Shown here piece after piece: positions 24,917 through 32,808 of a stretch of DNA of 32,808 nt (positions are counted from its first letter, which is position 1; every line of letters begins with the position of its first letter). The notes beneath the pieces were generated by a model, which was not told where the DNA came from, searched no databases, and was given only the letters and a program-made list of their open reading frames with translations. Source of the DNA: Marinobacter sp. GTDB taxonomy: Bacteria > Pseudomonadota > Gammaproteobacteria > Pseudomonadales > Oleiphilaceae. The position numbers were made by a program, and so were the translations under genes. The stretch is taken from positions 1 through 32,808 of the forward strand of contig JAGPVT010000165.1 of the NCBI GenBank assembly GCA_018066865.1, given 5' to 3'.

Positions 24917-26575
24917 TCACGGTTGATCTCCTGAAGCCACAGTAACGCCGTTGCGCCCCGCGCGTTTGCGCCGGTATAGCGCCCGGTCTGCAGCATCAAT
25001 AGCCTGGTCACCGGACCCATAAGCAGTTAATACGGCAACACCGGCGCTAAAGGTCACTGAAAACTCCTCGTTGCCTCCGTTAAACACCAGGCGGGCAAAA
25101 TCCCGACTCAACGCTTCAAGTACCTCAACGGCTTTCTCCAGCGAGCACTCGGGTAACACGATAACGAATTCCTCACCACCATAGCGGCCGATAATGTCCG
25201 TGTTGCGCAACCGATGGCGCAGCAGGTTGGACAAGGCCTTAATGACCATGTCGCCTGTCCCGTGGCCGTAGGAGTCGTTGACCCGTTTGAAGTGATCCAG
25301 ATCCAGCATGGCGACAACAGAATCATGCCCGGTACGGGTACAACGCGCGTATTCCCGGTTCAGCTCTGCTTTGGCGAGAGCGTGCTTCAGCAAGCCGGTA
25401 AGGCTGTCGAGCGATACCAGCTTGCCAAGCTGTCTGGCGCGGTAGCATCGAATCCTCGCCGTGCGCAGCAAAAACTCATCGGATACCGGCTTGGTCACAA
25501 AATCATCACCGCCACGAGCAAGTACATCCAATTGCAGATCGCGATCTTCTTCAGACGAAAAGAAGATGATGGGCAGGCTGAGCCACTCGGCCTGAAACCG
25601 CAACATCCGGGCCAGAACCGGGCCATCGTAATGTCCCATCTGCACATCCATGAGCAGAATGTCCGGCCGGAACTCGGACAATTCCGACAGCAGGCGCGAT
25701 GGGTCATCAAGTGCCCGCACCTGCAAACCGCCACTGGTAAGAACCACCCGGTAGTGTTCCAGCAGCTCTCTATCATCGTCTACAATCATCACCCGACCGG
25801 TGAGCGTTGCCAGCCCCTCAGCCAGGAGTTGCTCTATACGGTCTGCAAGGGCGGGAATATCCTGAGGCTCATCAATACAGGCATCGACGCCCAGGCAGGC
25901 CAACTGGTAACGGGTCGTAAAGTCGTGGGCCTCGCTGAAGCAAATCACCGGAATGCTGCGAAGCTTGGACAACCAGTGAACCTCATCATCCCGGAGCAGC
26001 CTATCCCTGATCATGACGAGATCAATCTCGTCCATACTATCTGGCCACTGCTCGCCACTACTTAGACTGTGCACCTGGTAGTCATACAGTGCCAAGCCCT
26101 GCGATATCAGCTCCTTACGCTGTTGATCAGGCTCCAGAATCAACAAGACAGACTGATTTCCGGCCTCTACTGGTCTCGGCTTGTGCCACCCGGTTGATAC
26201 CGGTTCGGCCACACCCAACAGGCTGCCAAGACCAGCAATGTCGTTTTCATAGCCGTTCGCCAGCAACTGCTTTAATTGAAGCCGGATACGCTCGCTGTCG
26301 ACCCCTTCCGTTATCTGATCTGCCAGAGGCTTTATAACAATCTCGAGTTTTCTGGCCTGCTCGCCAAGCTGGGTAAAACCCAAAGTGCCAGCCGAGCCCG
26401 CCAGCCTGTGTAAAAGCTGATAGACAGAGATCAGCTCTTCGGTGGCTTCCGGATACCTGGATGCGTTAAAAATACTGGCGACCAAGCCCTCAATTTCACG
26501 TATCGTTTTATCGCGAAAGCGATTACGAAGCGTCTCCAGTTTTCTGCGCACCTCGGAAGAAGGGCTTTGAGGCAT
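24917..26575 (-). CDS. Hpt - pseudo-receiver - receiver - GGDEF diguanylate cyclase
   Basis: A 552-residue signalling protein predicted to make c-di-GMP. Order: Hpt domain (about 15-120) with phosphoryl His56 in LLHRLAGSAGTLGF; a degenerate receiver (about 141-255), where the usual Lys motif is DEPQD and the phospho-site region reads VMIRDRL; an intact receiver (about 261-380) with VDDD, Asp310 in LLMDVQMGHYDG and Lys362 in VTKPV; and a GGDEF domain (about 388-545) with active-site GGEEF (466-470) and an inhibitory I-site RNTD (457-460) five residues upstream. No membrane segment. ATG 26575 is preceded by AAGAG. It is the first gene of the minus-strand run and is divergent from the kinase genes. 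Phosphate could move kinase to receiver, receiver to Hpt, and Hpt to the small receivers. Confidence 0.92.
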   Translation of the reverse strand: MPQSPSSEVRRKLETLRNRFRDKTIREIEGLVASIFNASRYPEATEELISVYQLLHRLAGSAGTLGFTQLGEQARKLEIVIKPLADQITEGVDSERIRLQLKQLLANGYENDIAGLGSLLGVAEPVSTGWHKPRPVEAGNQSVLLILEPDQQRKELISQGLALYDYQVHSLSSGEQWPDSMDEIDLVMIRDRLLRDDEVHWLSKLRSIPVICFSEAHDFTTRYQLACLGVDACIDEPQDIPALADRIEQLLAEGLATLTGRVMIVDDDRELLEHYRVVLTSGGLQVRALDDPSRLLSELSEFRPDILLMDVQMGHYDGPVLARMLRFQAEWLSLPIIFFSSEEDRDLQLDVLARGGDDFVTKPVSDEFLLRTARIRCYRARQLGKLVSLDSLTGLLKHALAKAELNREYARCTRTGHDSVVAMLDLDHFKRVNDSYGHGTGDMVIKALSNLLRHRLRNTDIIGRYGGEEFVIVLPECSLEKAVEVLEALSRDFARLVFNGGNEEFSVTFSAGVAVLTAYGSGDQAIDAADRALYRRKRAGRNGVTVASGDQP

Positions 26576-26666
26576 AAATGCTCTTACTGATTATCGCGCG
26601 CAAACGCTGTGAATTCTGATTCAATTACTGTTCAATCAAAGCAAGTTTTTCGGCAAATAGCCAGAC

Positions 26667-26671
26667 AGGAG
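26667..26671 (+). promoter_or_regulatory. Ribosome binding site supporting a TTG start for the first kinase
   Basis: AGGAG at 26667-26671 is six bases before TTG 26678-26680, in frame with the kinase. The alternative upstream GTG at 26609 has no purine-rich site. This site decides the start chosen here. Confidence 0.6.
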
Positions 26672-26677
26672 CACGTT

Positions 26678-28465
26678 TTGAGTTATCTATCTCTCGGCAC
26701 CCGCCTTGCTGTGATCGTACTGTTTGGCAGTCTGGCAACCTTGGGCTCAATTATCTACGCCGCATACGATGCGTTACTGGAGGACTTTGCAACGAATCTG
26801 TCCCTGCAACAGGCGAACGAAGCAGCCTACATCTCCAGCCTGGTCAGCCAGGATCTTGAGCTTCGTACCAGTGTGATGGCTCAGTTTACCGCCATGCTAA
26901 GCCACGATGGCCAACTGTTGCCTCAGGCACAACTTACAGATCTCCTGAAAAAACAGCAAAAACTCAAAAAGCTGTTTCCCCACAGCCTGACGGTTCTGAC
27001 TGCAAACGCTACACTGATTGCTGAAAACATTTTTGTTCCTGGCAGAGTCGGCACCTATTATGCCGACCGACCCCACTGGAAAAAGGCTATTGAAACTCGT
27101 CGCCCCGTAATCAGTCGCCCCCTTATAGGCCGAACAACGGGCATACCCTTGATGGTTTTTATTGCACCAATCGAGGGTAATAACGGAGAGCTCCTGGGTT
27201 TCCTCAGCGGCACCCTGAAAATGGATCAGTCGCTTCTGATACCGGAACACGTGCGAAAAAATGCCAGTAACAATGCTGTTTTCCTGGTGGTAGACACAGG
27301 TAACTTCCTGTTTGTAGAAGGCTCTGGTGAAGGCAACGCTATCGAGAGTCTTCCCGATCCCGGGGATAATTTACTGATTGATGCCGCCTTATCCGGTATC
27401 CGTTTTGGTGAGGTTGAGGCCGCCTCAGGTGAAACGCTGATCTATGCAACAAGCCATCTGCAACGCCTTGGGTGGTTGTTTATTCGTGCCGTTCCCAAGT
27501 CACTTGCTACGGCTCCCGCACAAGAGGCCTTCAGCCGATTTTTTCTGATCAGTATAGGATTGACCTTCGGCATATTACTGCTGACGTACATGGCACTCCG
27601 CTCGACGACCGCGTCCCTCACACAGATGACCCGTCGTATACGCTCCATGATCCGGAAGCCGGAATCATCGAGCCGCCTCAAAGAACAGGGTGCACCAGAG
27701 GTACGCGATTTGGCACAGGCATTCAATCAATTGATGGATGAACGCGATGCCAACAACCAACTCAAAGACAATTTTGTGTCCAATGTCAGCCATGAGTTGC
27801 GAACACCACTGACCTCAATAAATGGCGCTTTGCGGCTGCTTCAATCCGGCACAACAGGCGAACTTCCAGAACGAGCCAGGGAGATGACAGCATTAGCTTT
27901 GCGCAACGGCGAACGCCTGCAATTGCTCATCAGCGACATGCTCGATTTCAACAAACTCGCCAGCGGTAAAATGCGCCTTAGTTTTCAGCCTGAAAATCTG
28001 CAGCAACTGCTCGCCGAAACCGTCAGCGGCAACGAAACAATGGCGCGGGAGTTCGGCGTCAGGCTCGCCGCTCCGGACACACCCGCGATAACTTTGCAGA
28101 CCGACGGTCACAGGTTGCGGCAAATCCTCGATAATTTCGTCAGCAATGCCATCAAGTTTTCACCGAAGCAGGGCCTGGTGACACTTCATGCTGAACAAAC
28201 CGATCAAAGCCGGCTGCGAATCACCGTCAGCGACCAGGGCAAAGGCGTACCTGAAGGATTTCAGAGCCAGCTTTTCGAACGTTTTTCCCAGGCAGAAACA
28301 GGTACGACGCGCGCAACCAATGGCACTGGCCTTGGCCTTGCGATCAGCCGCCAGCTTGCAGGTCTGCTAAACGGGAATGTCGGCTTCTACAATAACAGTG
28401 GAGCACATTTTTGGGTTGAGCTGCCTATGGACAGCATCGCTTTGCCGGAGGCCCCATCATCATGA
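26678..28465 (+). CDS. Membrane sensor histidine kinase with extracytoplasmic sensor
   Basis: A 595-residue inner-membrane kinase. Using the TTG start: membrane segment 1 (about 8-28), a periplasmic dCache-like sensor (about 30-285) containing PGRVGTYYADRPHWKKA and RPVISRPLIGRTTGIPLMVF, membrane segment 2 (about 287-307), a HAMP-like linker (about 310-355), HisKA with phospho-His372 in FVSNVSHELRTPLTSI, and HATPase_c with the N box (ILDNFVSNAIKFS), VSDQGKGVP and GTGLGLAISRQL. No receiver or Hpt is attached. The PHWKKA and GRTTGIP segments are common in Cache sensors of small organic ligands. A GTG at 26609 would add 23 hydrophilic residues ahead of the first membrane helix. The stop overlaps the next kinase start (ATGA). 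Ligand unknown. Confidence 0.88.
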   Translation: MSYLSLGTRLAVIVLFGSLATLGSIIYAAYDALLEDFATNLSLQQANEAAYISSLVSQDLELRTSVMAQFTAMLSHDGQLLPQAQLTDLLKKQQKLKKLFPHSLTVLTANATLIAENIFVPGRVGTYYADRPHWKKAIETRRPVISRPLIGRTTGIPLMVFIAPIEGNNGELLGFLSGTLKMDQSLLIPEHVRKNASNNAVFLVVDTGNFLFVEGSGEGNAIESLPDPGDNLLIDAALSGIRFGEVEAASGETLIYATSHLQRLGWLFIRAVPKSLATAPAQEAFSRFFLISIGLTFGILLLTYMALRSTTASLTQMTRRIRSMIRKPESSSRLKEQGAPEVRDLAQAFNQLMDERDANNQLKDNFVSNVSHELRTPLTSINGALRLLQSGTTGELPERAREMTALALRNGERLQLLISDMLDFNKLASGKMRLSFQPENLQQLLAETVSGNETMAREFGVRLAAPDTPAITLQTDGHRLRQILDNFVSNAIKFSPKQGLVTLHAEQTDQSRLRITVSDQGKGVPEGFQSQLFERFSQAETGTTRATNGTGLGLAISRQLAGLLNGNVGFYNNSGAHFWVELPMDSIALPEAPSS

Positions 28466-30459
28466 GTGCACCTGAATTTCCATCCAATGAAAGGGCAAGA
28501 CAAACGGCGCTGGACCAACTGCGAATTCTCGACACCCACCCTGAAGTGCGCTTTGACCGGCTGACCCGAATGGCCGCCCGGCTACTGGACGTACCAATAG
28601 CCCTTATTTCATTGATAGACCGCGACCGGCAGTGGTTCAAATCCTGTGTCGGGCTTGATGTCAGCGAAACCCCTAGAAGCATTTCTTTCTGCGGCCACGC
28701 CATTTTCGGCAGGCAGCCGCTGGTGGTTGAGGATGCGCGCGAAGATGAACGCTTCCGCGACAACCCGCTAGTAACCAGCGACCCGAACATCCGCTTCTAT
28801 GCCGGTACGCCTCTTCACAGTGCGGATGGTCATGCCCTCGGCACTCTGTGCGTCATTGACCGGAAACCGCGAAAACTAAACGAAGAAGATCTCCAGTGCC
28901 TACGCGATATCGCAGATTGTGTCGAGGAGCAGATCAGCGCCCGCGAACTGGCGATTCACTACCGGGAACAGGAGCTGGAACATAAGAATGAATCCCTGGT
29001 AATGCTAAAACAGCTTGCTGATCTGGCACCCGGCAGCCTTTATCAGTTCCGCCGTTATCCGGATGGGCGTATGAGCTTTCCTTTCAGCAGTAAGGGGATT
29101 GAGCGCACGCTTGGTGTCACCCAAAGGCAGGCCCGGGATGATGCGGCAGCTCTGTTCAAGATGATCCATCCAGATGACCTGCACGCCGTAAAAGCTTCGA
29201 TTGATGAGTCTGCAAGTCAGCTGAGCACTTGGTCGATCCAGTTCCGGTTACGCGGGCAAGAGCGCCGCTGGCGCTGGATTGAAGGCCGCTCAACGCCACA
29301 GAAACTTTCTGACGGCAGCATTATCTGGCATGGCTACCTTGAGGATATTGATGACAAAAAAAAGGCACTGCTAGGTTTGCAGGAAAGCGAACTGCAGCTT
29401 CGTCGCCTGTTTGAACTTGCGCCCACTGGCATCCTTCTTTCGGACTACCGGACGTCGGCAATCATCGATGTGAACGCAGCCATGCTCAAATCGACCGGTT
29501 ACAGCAAGGATGAGTTCCTGAAGCTGGACTACCGAAAACTGCTTGATCCCGACCACGTATCACGGCGCACTGAGGCTTTGGATCAGTTAAGGCAGACGGG
29601 GTATTTCGGCCCCGTCGAGCAAAACGTGATCGATCGTGAGGGAGTCATGTTCCCCGTTATTATTCACAGTATGCTGATACGTGACCCCTCCGGGCGCAAA
29701 TTACTTTGGGTTCTGATGGAGGATATTTCTGAACGCAAAAAGATCGAACGCATGAAAAACCAGTTCGTTTCTACCGTCAGCCATGAGCTACGCACACCGC
29801 TTACTTCCATTACGGGCGCTATTGGTCTGCTGGCCGCCGGCGCCGCCGGAGCACTTCCCTCGAAAGCTCAGGATATGATGACAATCGCTAAACGCAATGC
29901 CCAGCAATTGGCTACGTTGATCAATGACCTGCTGGATATGGAAAAGCTGGTAGAAGGCAAACTGGACATCAATCTGGAGCGACAGCCTTTACAGCCCTTG
30001 CTTGAACAGGCGGTAGCTACAAACCAGTCTTACGGCGCGCAGCGCAAAATCATCATTAATTCGGCGCCCGACATCCTCGAAACCGAGGTATTTGTAGACG
30101 GCCAGCGGCTATTACAGGCGCTGAACAACCTGATATCCAATGCTATAAAGTTCTCGCCAGACAACGGTCGTGTCCACTTGTCCACCCGCCATGAGTTATC
30201 AGAAGGGAAACCAACCGTCATTATCGGCGTGGAAGACAGCGGACAGGGTGTTCCGGCCGCCTTTCGGGATCAGATCTTTCAGCGTTTTGCCCAGGCAGAC
30301 AGTTCTGACACCCGCAGCCAGGGTGGAACCGGTCTTGGGCTCGCCATAACGCGAGAATTGACTACGGCGATGGGGGGCGAAGTGGGTTTCGAGTCTTTGC
30401 CCGGCCAGGGCGCCACCTTCTGGATACGTCTGCCTGTGTCAGGCGACGATAAGCCATAG
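28462..30459 (+). CDS. Cytoplasmic GAF-PAS-PAS sensor histidine kinase
   Basis: A 665-residue soluble kinase. Domains: GAF (about 15-165), with the familiar FDRLTRMAARLLDVPIALIS and GTLCVIDRKPR; a first PAS (about 185-300) ending RWIEGRSTP and YLEDIDDKKKA; a second PAS (about 313-425) ending LMEDISERKK; HisKA with phospho-His441 in FVSTVSHELRTPLTSI; HATPase_c with ALNNLISNAIKFS, EDSGQGVP and GTGLGLAITREL. The kinase core is strikingly like that of the preceding kinase (FVSxVSHELRTPLTSIxGA, then LPxxAxxM, RNxxxL and LIxDxLD), so the two are paralogs with different sensors. ATG 28462 overlaps the previous stop (ATGA), with GGAGG about ten bases upstream. No receiver is attached. A terminator follows at 30461-30489. 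Confidence 0.93.
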   Translation: MSAPEFPSNERARQTALDQLRILDTHPEVRFDRLTRMAARLLDVPIALISLIDRDRQWFKSCVGLDVSETPRSISFCGHAIFGRQPLVVEDAREDERFRDNPLVTSDPNIRFYAGTPLHSADGHALGTLCVIDRKPRKLNEEDLQCLRDIADCVEEQISARELAIHYREQELEHKNESLVMLKQLADLAPGSLYQFRRYPDGRMSFPFSSKGIERTLGVTQRQARDDAAALFKMIHPDDLHAVKASIDESASQLSTWSIQFRLRGQERRWRWIEGRSTPQKLSDGSIIWHGYLEDIDDKKKALLGLQESELQLRRLFELAPTGILLSDYRTSAIIDVNAAMLKSTGYSKDEFLKLDYRKLLDPDHVSRRTEALDQLRQTGYFGPVEQNVIDREGVMFPVIIHSMLIRDPSGRKLLWVLMEDISERKKIERMKNQFVSTVSHELRTPLTSITGAIGLLAAGAAGALPSKAQDMMTIAKRNAQQLATLINDLLDMEKLVEGKLDINLERQPLQPLLEQAVATNQSYGAQRKIIINSAPDILETEVFVDGQRLLQALNNLISNAIKFSPDNGRVHLSTRHELSEGKPTVIIGVEDSGQGVPAAFRDQIFQRFAQADSSDTRSQGGTGLGLAITRELTTAMGGEVGFESLPGQGATFWIRLPVSGDDKP

Positions 30460-30460
30460 A

Positions 30461-30489
30461 AAAAGGCAGCCTTTAACGGGCTGCCTTTT
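30461..30489. terminator. Bidirectional Rho-independent terminator between the kinase and acnA
   Basis: AAAAGGCAGCC (30461-30471) and GGCTGCCTTTT (30479-30489) form an 11-bp perfect stem with a seven-base loop. It starts two bases after the kinase stop and lies 28 bp beyond the acnA stop on the other strand. A/T runs on both sides allow it to work in both directions. Confidence 0.9.
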
Positions 30490-30516
30490 GGGGTGTGAAC
30501 CAGAAAAGCAATTGGT

Positions 30517-32808
30517 TCAGGCAGACTTGAGCATCTCACGCACCACATAGTGCAGGATGCCACCGTGAACGAAATACACTGCCTCATTCGCAGTATCGAT
30601 CCGCGACTTCAGATCACAGGTTGCAGTGGAGCCGTCCTTGTAGGTTACCGTCATGGTCAACGTCTGACCCGACGTAATCTCACCAGACAACCCGCTGATG
30701 CTAATGGTTTCCTCACCGGTCAGCTTGAGGCTCTTACGATCCGTGCCTTCCGGGAACTGCAGTGGCATAACGCCCATGCCGATCAGGTTGGAACGGTGAA
30801 TTCTCTCGTAAGACTCTGCCACCACCGCACGAACGCCCAGCAGCCGTGTACCCTTGGCGGCCCAATCGCGACTTGAGCCGGTTCCATACTCCTTGCCGGC
30901 AATCACCACAAGCGGTGTGCCCTGTTCCTGGTACTTCATGGCGGCATCGTAAACCGGCATTTGCTCCCCGGTGGGCACAAACTTCGTGAAACCACCTTCA
31001 ACGCCATCCAGCATTTCATTACGGATGCGCACGTTGGCAAAGGTGCCGCGCATCATCACCTCATGGTTACCCCGGCGGGAGCCGTAAGAGTTGAAGTTTT
31101 TTGGCTCAACCCCGTGCTTCTGCAGGTACTTGCCAGCGGGACTGTCGGCGCTGAACGAGCCGGCGGGGGAAATGTGATCGGTGGTTACCGAATCTCCCAG
31201 CAGAGCCAGAATATTCGCGTCATGGATATCTTCCACCGGCTCAGGTTCCGGCCCCATGCCCTCGAAGAACGGCGGGTGCTGGATATAGGTGGAATCTTCT
31301 GACCACTTGTACACCTTGGTTTCCGGCACTTCTATGGCTTGCCAGGTGGCATCGCCATCGAACACCGCGGCGTATTCGGTTCGGAACATATCAGTTTTGA
31401 CTTTTTCCACAGCCTCGGCCACTTCCTGCTGGCTGGGCCACAAGTCTTTCAGATACACCGGTTTGCCATCCTGGTCTTTGCCCAATGGATCTTCCTGCAG
31501 ATTCAACCGCACGTTTCCGGCCAATGCAAAGGCTACAACCAGAGGCGGCGATGCCAGCCAGTTGGTTTTCACCAACGGGTGTATACGCCCCTCAAAGTTA
31601 CGGTTGCCAGACAGCACCGAGGCTACCGTTATATCGCCATCAGCAATGGCTTTTTCAACCGCATCTGGCAGCGGACCTGAGTTGCCGATACAGGTTGTGC
31701 AGCCGTAACCTACCAGGTCGAAACCCAGCTTGTTCAGGTCGTCCTGGAAGCCACCTGCGTTGAGATACTCCGTTACCACCTTTGAGCCAGGCGCCAGTGA
31801 GGTTTTTACCCAGGGCTTGGTTTTCAAACCTTTAGCCACCGCTTTCCGGGCTACCAGGCCGGCAGCCATCATCACGCTGGGATTGGACGTGTTGGTGCAC
31901 GACGTGATAGCGGCAATCACTACCGCGCCCGGATCAAGACGTGTCTGCTCACCGTTCATTTTCAGCGGCTGACTCGACGGGTGGTGGTAGCTATCATCCA
32001 CACCCACCGCTGTCTGGCCACCTTCTGATTCCAGATTGCTTTCACGGTTGTCAGCCGCCTCCGGCACGCCTTCGGCCGTCGACATCAACAGCTCAAACGT
32101 TGATTTCATGTTCTTCAGCGCCACCCGATCCTGCGGCCGCTTCGGCCCGGCCATGCTGGCTTCCACTTCGCCCATGTCGAGCTCGAGAGTGGCCGTGTAT
32201 ACCGGCTCATGACCGGGCTCACGCCATAGCCCCTGGGCTTTGGCATAGGCTTCAACCAGTTCTACCTGCTCGTCGTCGCGACCGGTCAAACGCAGGTATT
32301 TGAGGGTTTGCTCGTCCACCGGGAAAAAGCCGCACGTTGCGCCATATTCCGGAGACATGTTGGCGATAGTGGCACGGTCTGCCACTGGCATGTCTTTTAG
32401 GCCGTCGCCATAGAATTCAACAAACTTGCCAACCACGCCTTTGTTGCGAAGCATTTCGGTAACGGTCAGCACCAGATCTGTGGCAGTGATGCCTTCACGC
32501 AGTTTACCGCTAACCTTGAAGCCCACCACTTCCGGTATCAGCATGGATACCGGCTGTCCAAGCATGGCCGCTTCGGCTTCGATACCGCCGACACCCCAGC
32601 CAAGAATGCCCAAGCCGTTAATCATGGTGGTGTGGGAGTCGGTACCCACCAGCGTGTCCGGATAGGCAATGGTTTTATCGCCCTGCTTTTTGTGCCACAC
32701 GGTTTTACCAAGATACTCCAGGTTTACCTGGTGGCAGATACCCGTTCCTGGCGGTACCACGCGAAAGTTATCAAAGGCTTGCTGGCCCCAACGCAGGAAT
32801 TCATAGCG
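30517..32808 (-). CDS. acnA: Aconitate hydratase A, missing its N-terminus at the window edge
   Basis: AcnA isomerises citrate to isocitrate in the TCA and glyoxylate cycles, and the apo-form can bind mRNA. 763 residues are visible, beginning [15 protein letters not shown] and continuing to the stop at 30517; about 150 N-terminal residues lie beyond the right edge. The frame is open to the last base, so the GTG at 32760 is an internal Val codon and not the start. Cluster-ligand cysteines are in [11 protein letters not shown] and [12 protein letters not shown]; other AcnA segments are [47 protein letters not shown] and [16 protein letters not shown]. The linker near visible residues 240-290 (before [14 protein letters not shown]) differs from E. 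coli AcnA, as is common between genera. Strongly AcnA (IRP-like), not AcnB. It ends at the shared terminator. Confidence 0.97.
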   Translation of the reverse strand, partial: RYEFLRWGQQAFDNFRVVPPGTGICHQVNLEYLGKTVWHKKQGDKTIAYPDTLVGTDSHTTMINGLGILGWGVGGIEAEAAMLGQPVSMLIPEVVGFKVSGKLREGITATDLVLTVTEMLRNKGVVGKFVEFYGDGLKDMPVADRATIANMSPEYGATCGFFPVDEQTLKYLRLTGRDDEQVELVEAYAKAQGLWREPGHEPVYTATLELDMGEVEASMAGPKRPQDRVALKNMKSTFELLMSTAEGVPEAADNRESNLESEGGQTAVGVDDSYHHPSSQPLKMNGEQTRLDPGAVVIAAITSCTNTSNPSVMMAAGLVARKAVAKGLKTKPWVKTSLAPGSKVVTEYLNAGGFQDDLNKLGFDLVGYGCTTCIGNSGPLPDAVEKAIADGDITVASVLSGNRNFEGRIHPLVKTNWLASPPLVVAFALAGNVRLNLQEDPLGKDQDGKPVYLKDLWPSQQEVAEAVEKVKTDMFRTEYAAVFDGDATWQAIEVPETKVYKWSEDSTYIQHPPFFEGMGPEPEPVEDIHDANILALLGDSVTTDHISPAGSFSADSPAGKYLQKHGVEPKNFNSYGSRRGNHEVMMRGTFANVRIRNEMLDGVEGGFTKFVPTGEQMPVYDAAMKYQEQGTPLVVIAGKEYGTGSSRDWAAKGTRLLGVRAVVAESYERIHRSNLIGMGVMPLQFPEGTDRKSLKLTGEETISISGLSGEITSGQTLTMTVTYKDGSTATCDLKSRIDTANEAVYFVHGGILHYVVREMLKSA

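Noticed and set aside
1..32808. CRISPR array, tRNA or rRNA gene, insertion sequence, prophage, toxin-antitoxin or defence island
   Set aside because: No spaced direct repeats, cloverleaf, transposase, integrase or phage structural gene was seen; nearly all sequence is accounted for by housekeeping and signalling genes.

Overview
The window is ordinary-looking chromosome from a gammaproteobacterium. The encoded proteins (UvrD, ThiI, PpnN, TmcA, LysO, AcnA, an OprF/OmpA-type porin) resemble those of Marinobacter or a close marine relative. That placement rests on remembered family sequences, not on a search. Genes are packed on both strands with short gaps, several ATGA/GTGA/TAATG stop-start overlaps and GC-rich coding sequence. 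I see no rRNA, tRNA, CRISPR array, insertion sequence, prophage or biosynthetic cluster.

Layout. 1-2580: a left-edge partial gene and uvrD. 2712-5371: gabD (succinate-semialdehyde dehydrogenase) divergent from an acetylpolyamine amidohydrolase/histone-deacetylase-family enzyme, with two dyad sequences between them; this looks like a polyamine/GABA catabolic pair. 5376-8682: thiI, ppnN and a small periplasmic cytochrome c. 8902-10286: a 3-hydroxyisobutyryl-CoA-hydrolase-like crotonase and a wrecked ankyrin lipoprotein gene. 10357-12890: a DUF2237 gene coupled to tmcA. 12921-13021: a long perfect inverted repeat. 13116-15407: a second UvrD-type helicase. 15586-17388: an OmpA/TSP3 outer-membrane protein and a DUF4124 protein. 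17345-19869: dadA overlapping a methyltransferase. 20049-22063: a TatD nuclease-family protein coupled to an HD-GYP phosphodiesterase. 22070-23301: DUF2288 and lysO. 23343-30459: a signalling block. 30517-32808: acnA, cut by the right edge.

The most interesting region is the signalling block. Two translationally coupled sensor kinases with clearly paralogous catalytic cores (one membrane-bound with an extracytoplasmic sensor, one soluble GAF-PAS-PAS) face three response regulators on the other strand: an Hpt / degenerate-receiver / receiver / GGDEF protein, a receiver-HDOD protein and a stand-alone receiver. None of the five carries a recognisable DNA-binding domain, and the nearby HD-GYP protein could be the opposing c-di-GMP hydrolase. 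I infer a multi-input phosphorelay feeding c-di-GMP and protein-level outputs. The domain types are known; the combination is what deserves checking.

Other noteworthy items are the internally deleted ankyrin lipoprotein pseudogene, the dyads between gabD and the amidohydrolase gene, a probable TTG start for the first kinase supported by a perfectly placed ribosome binding site, and the 24-bp-arm inverted repeat.
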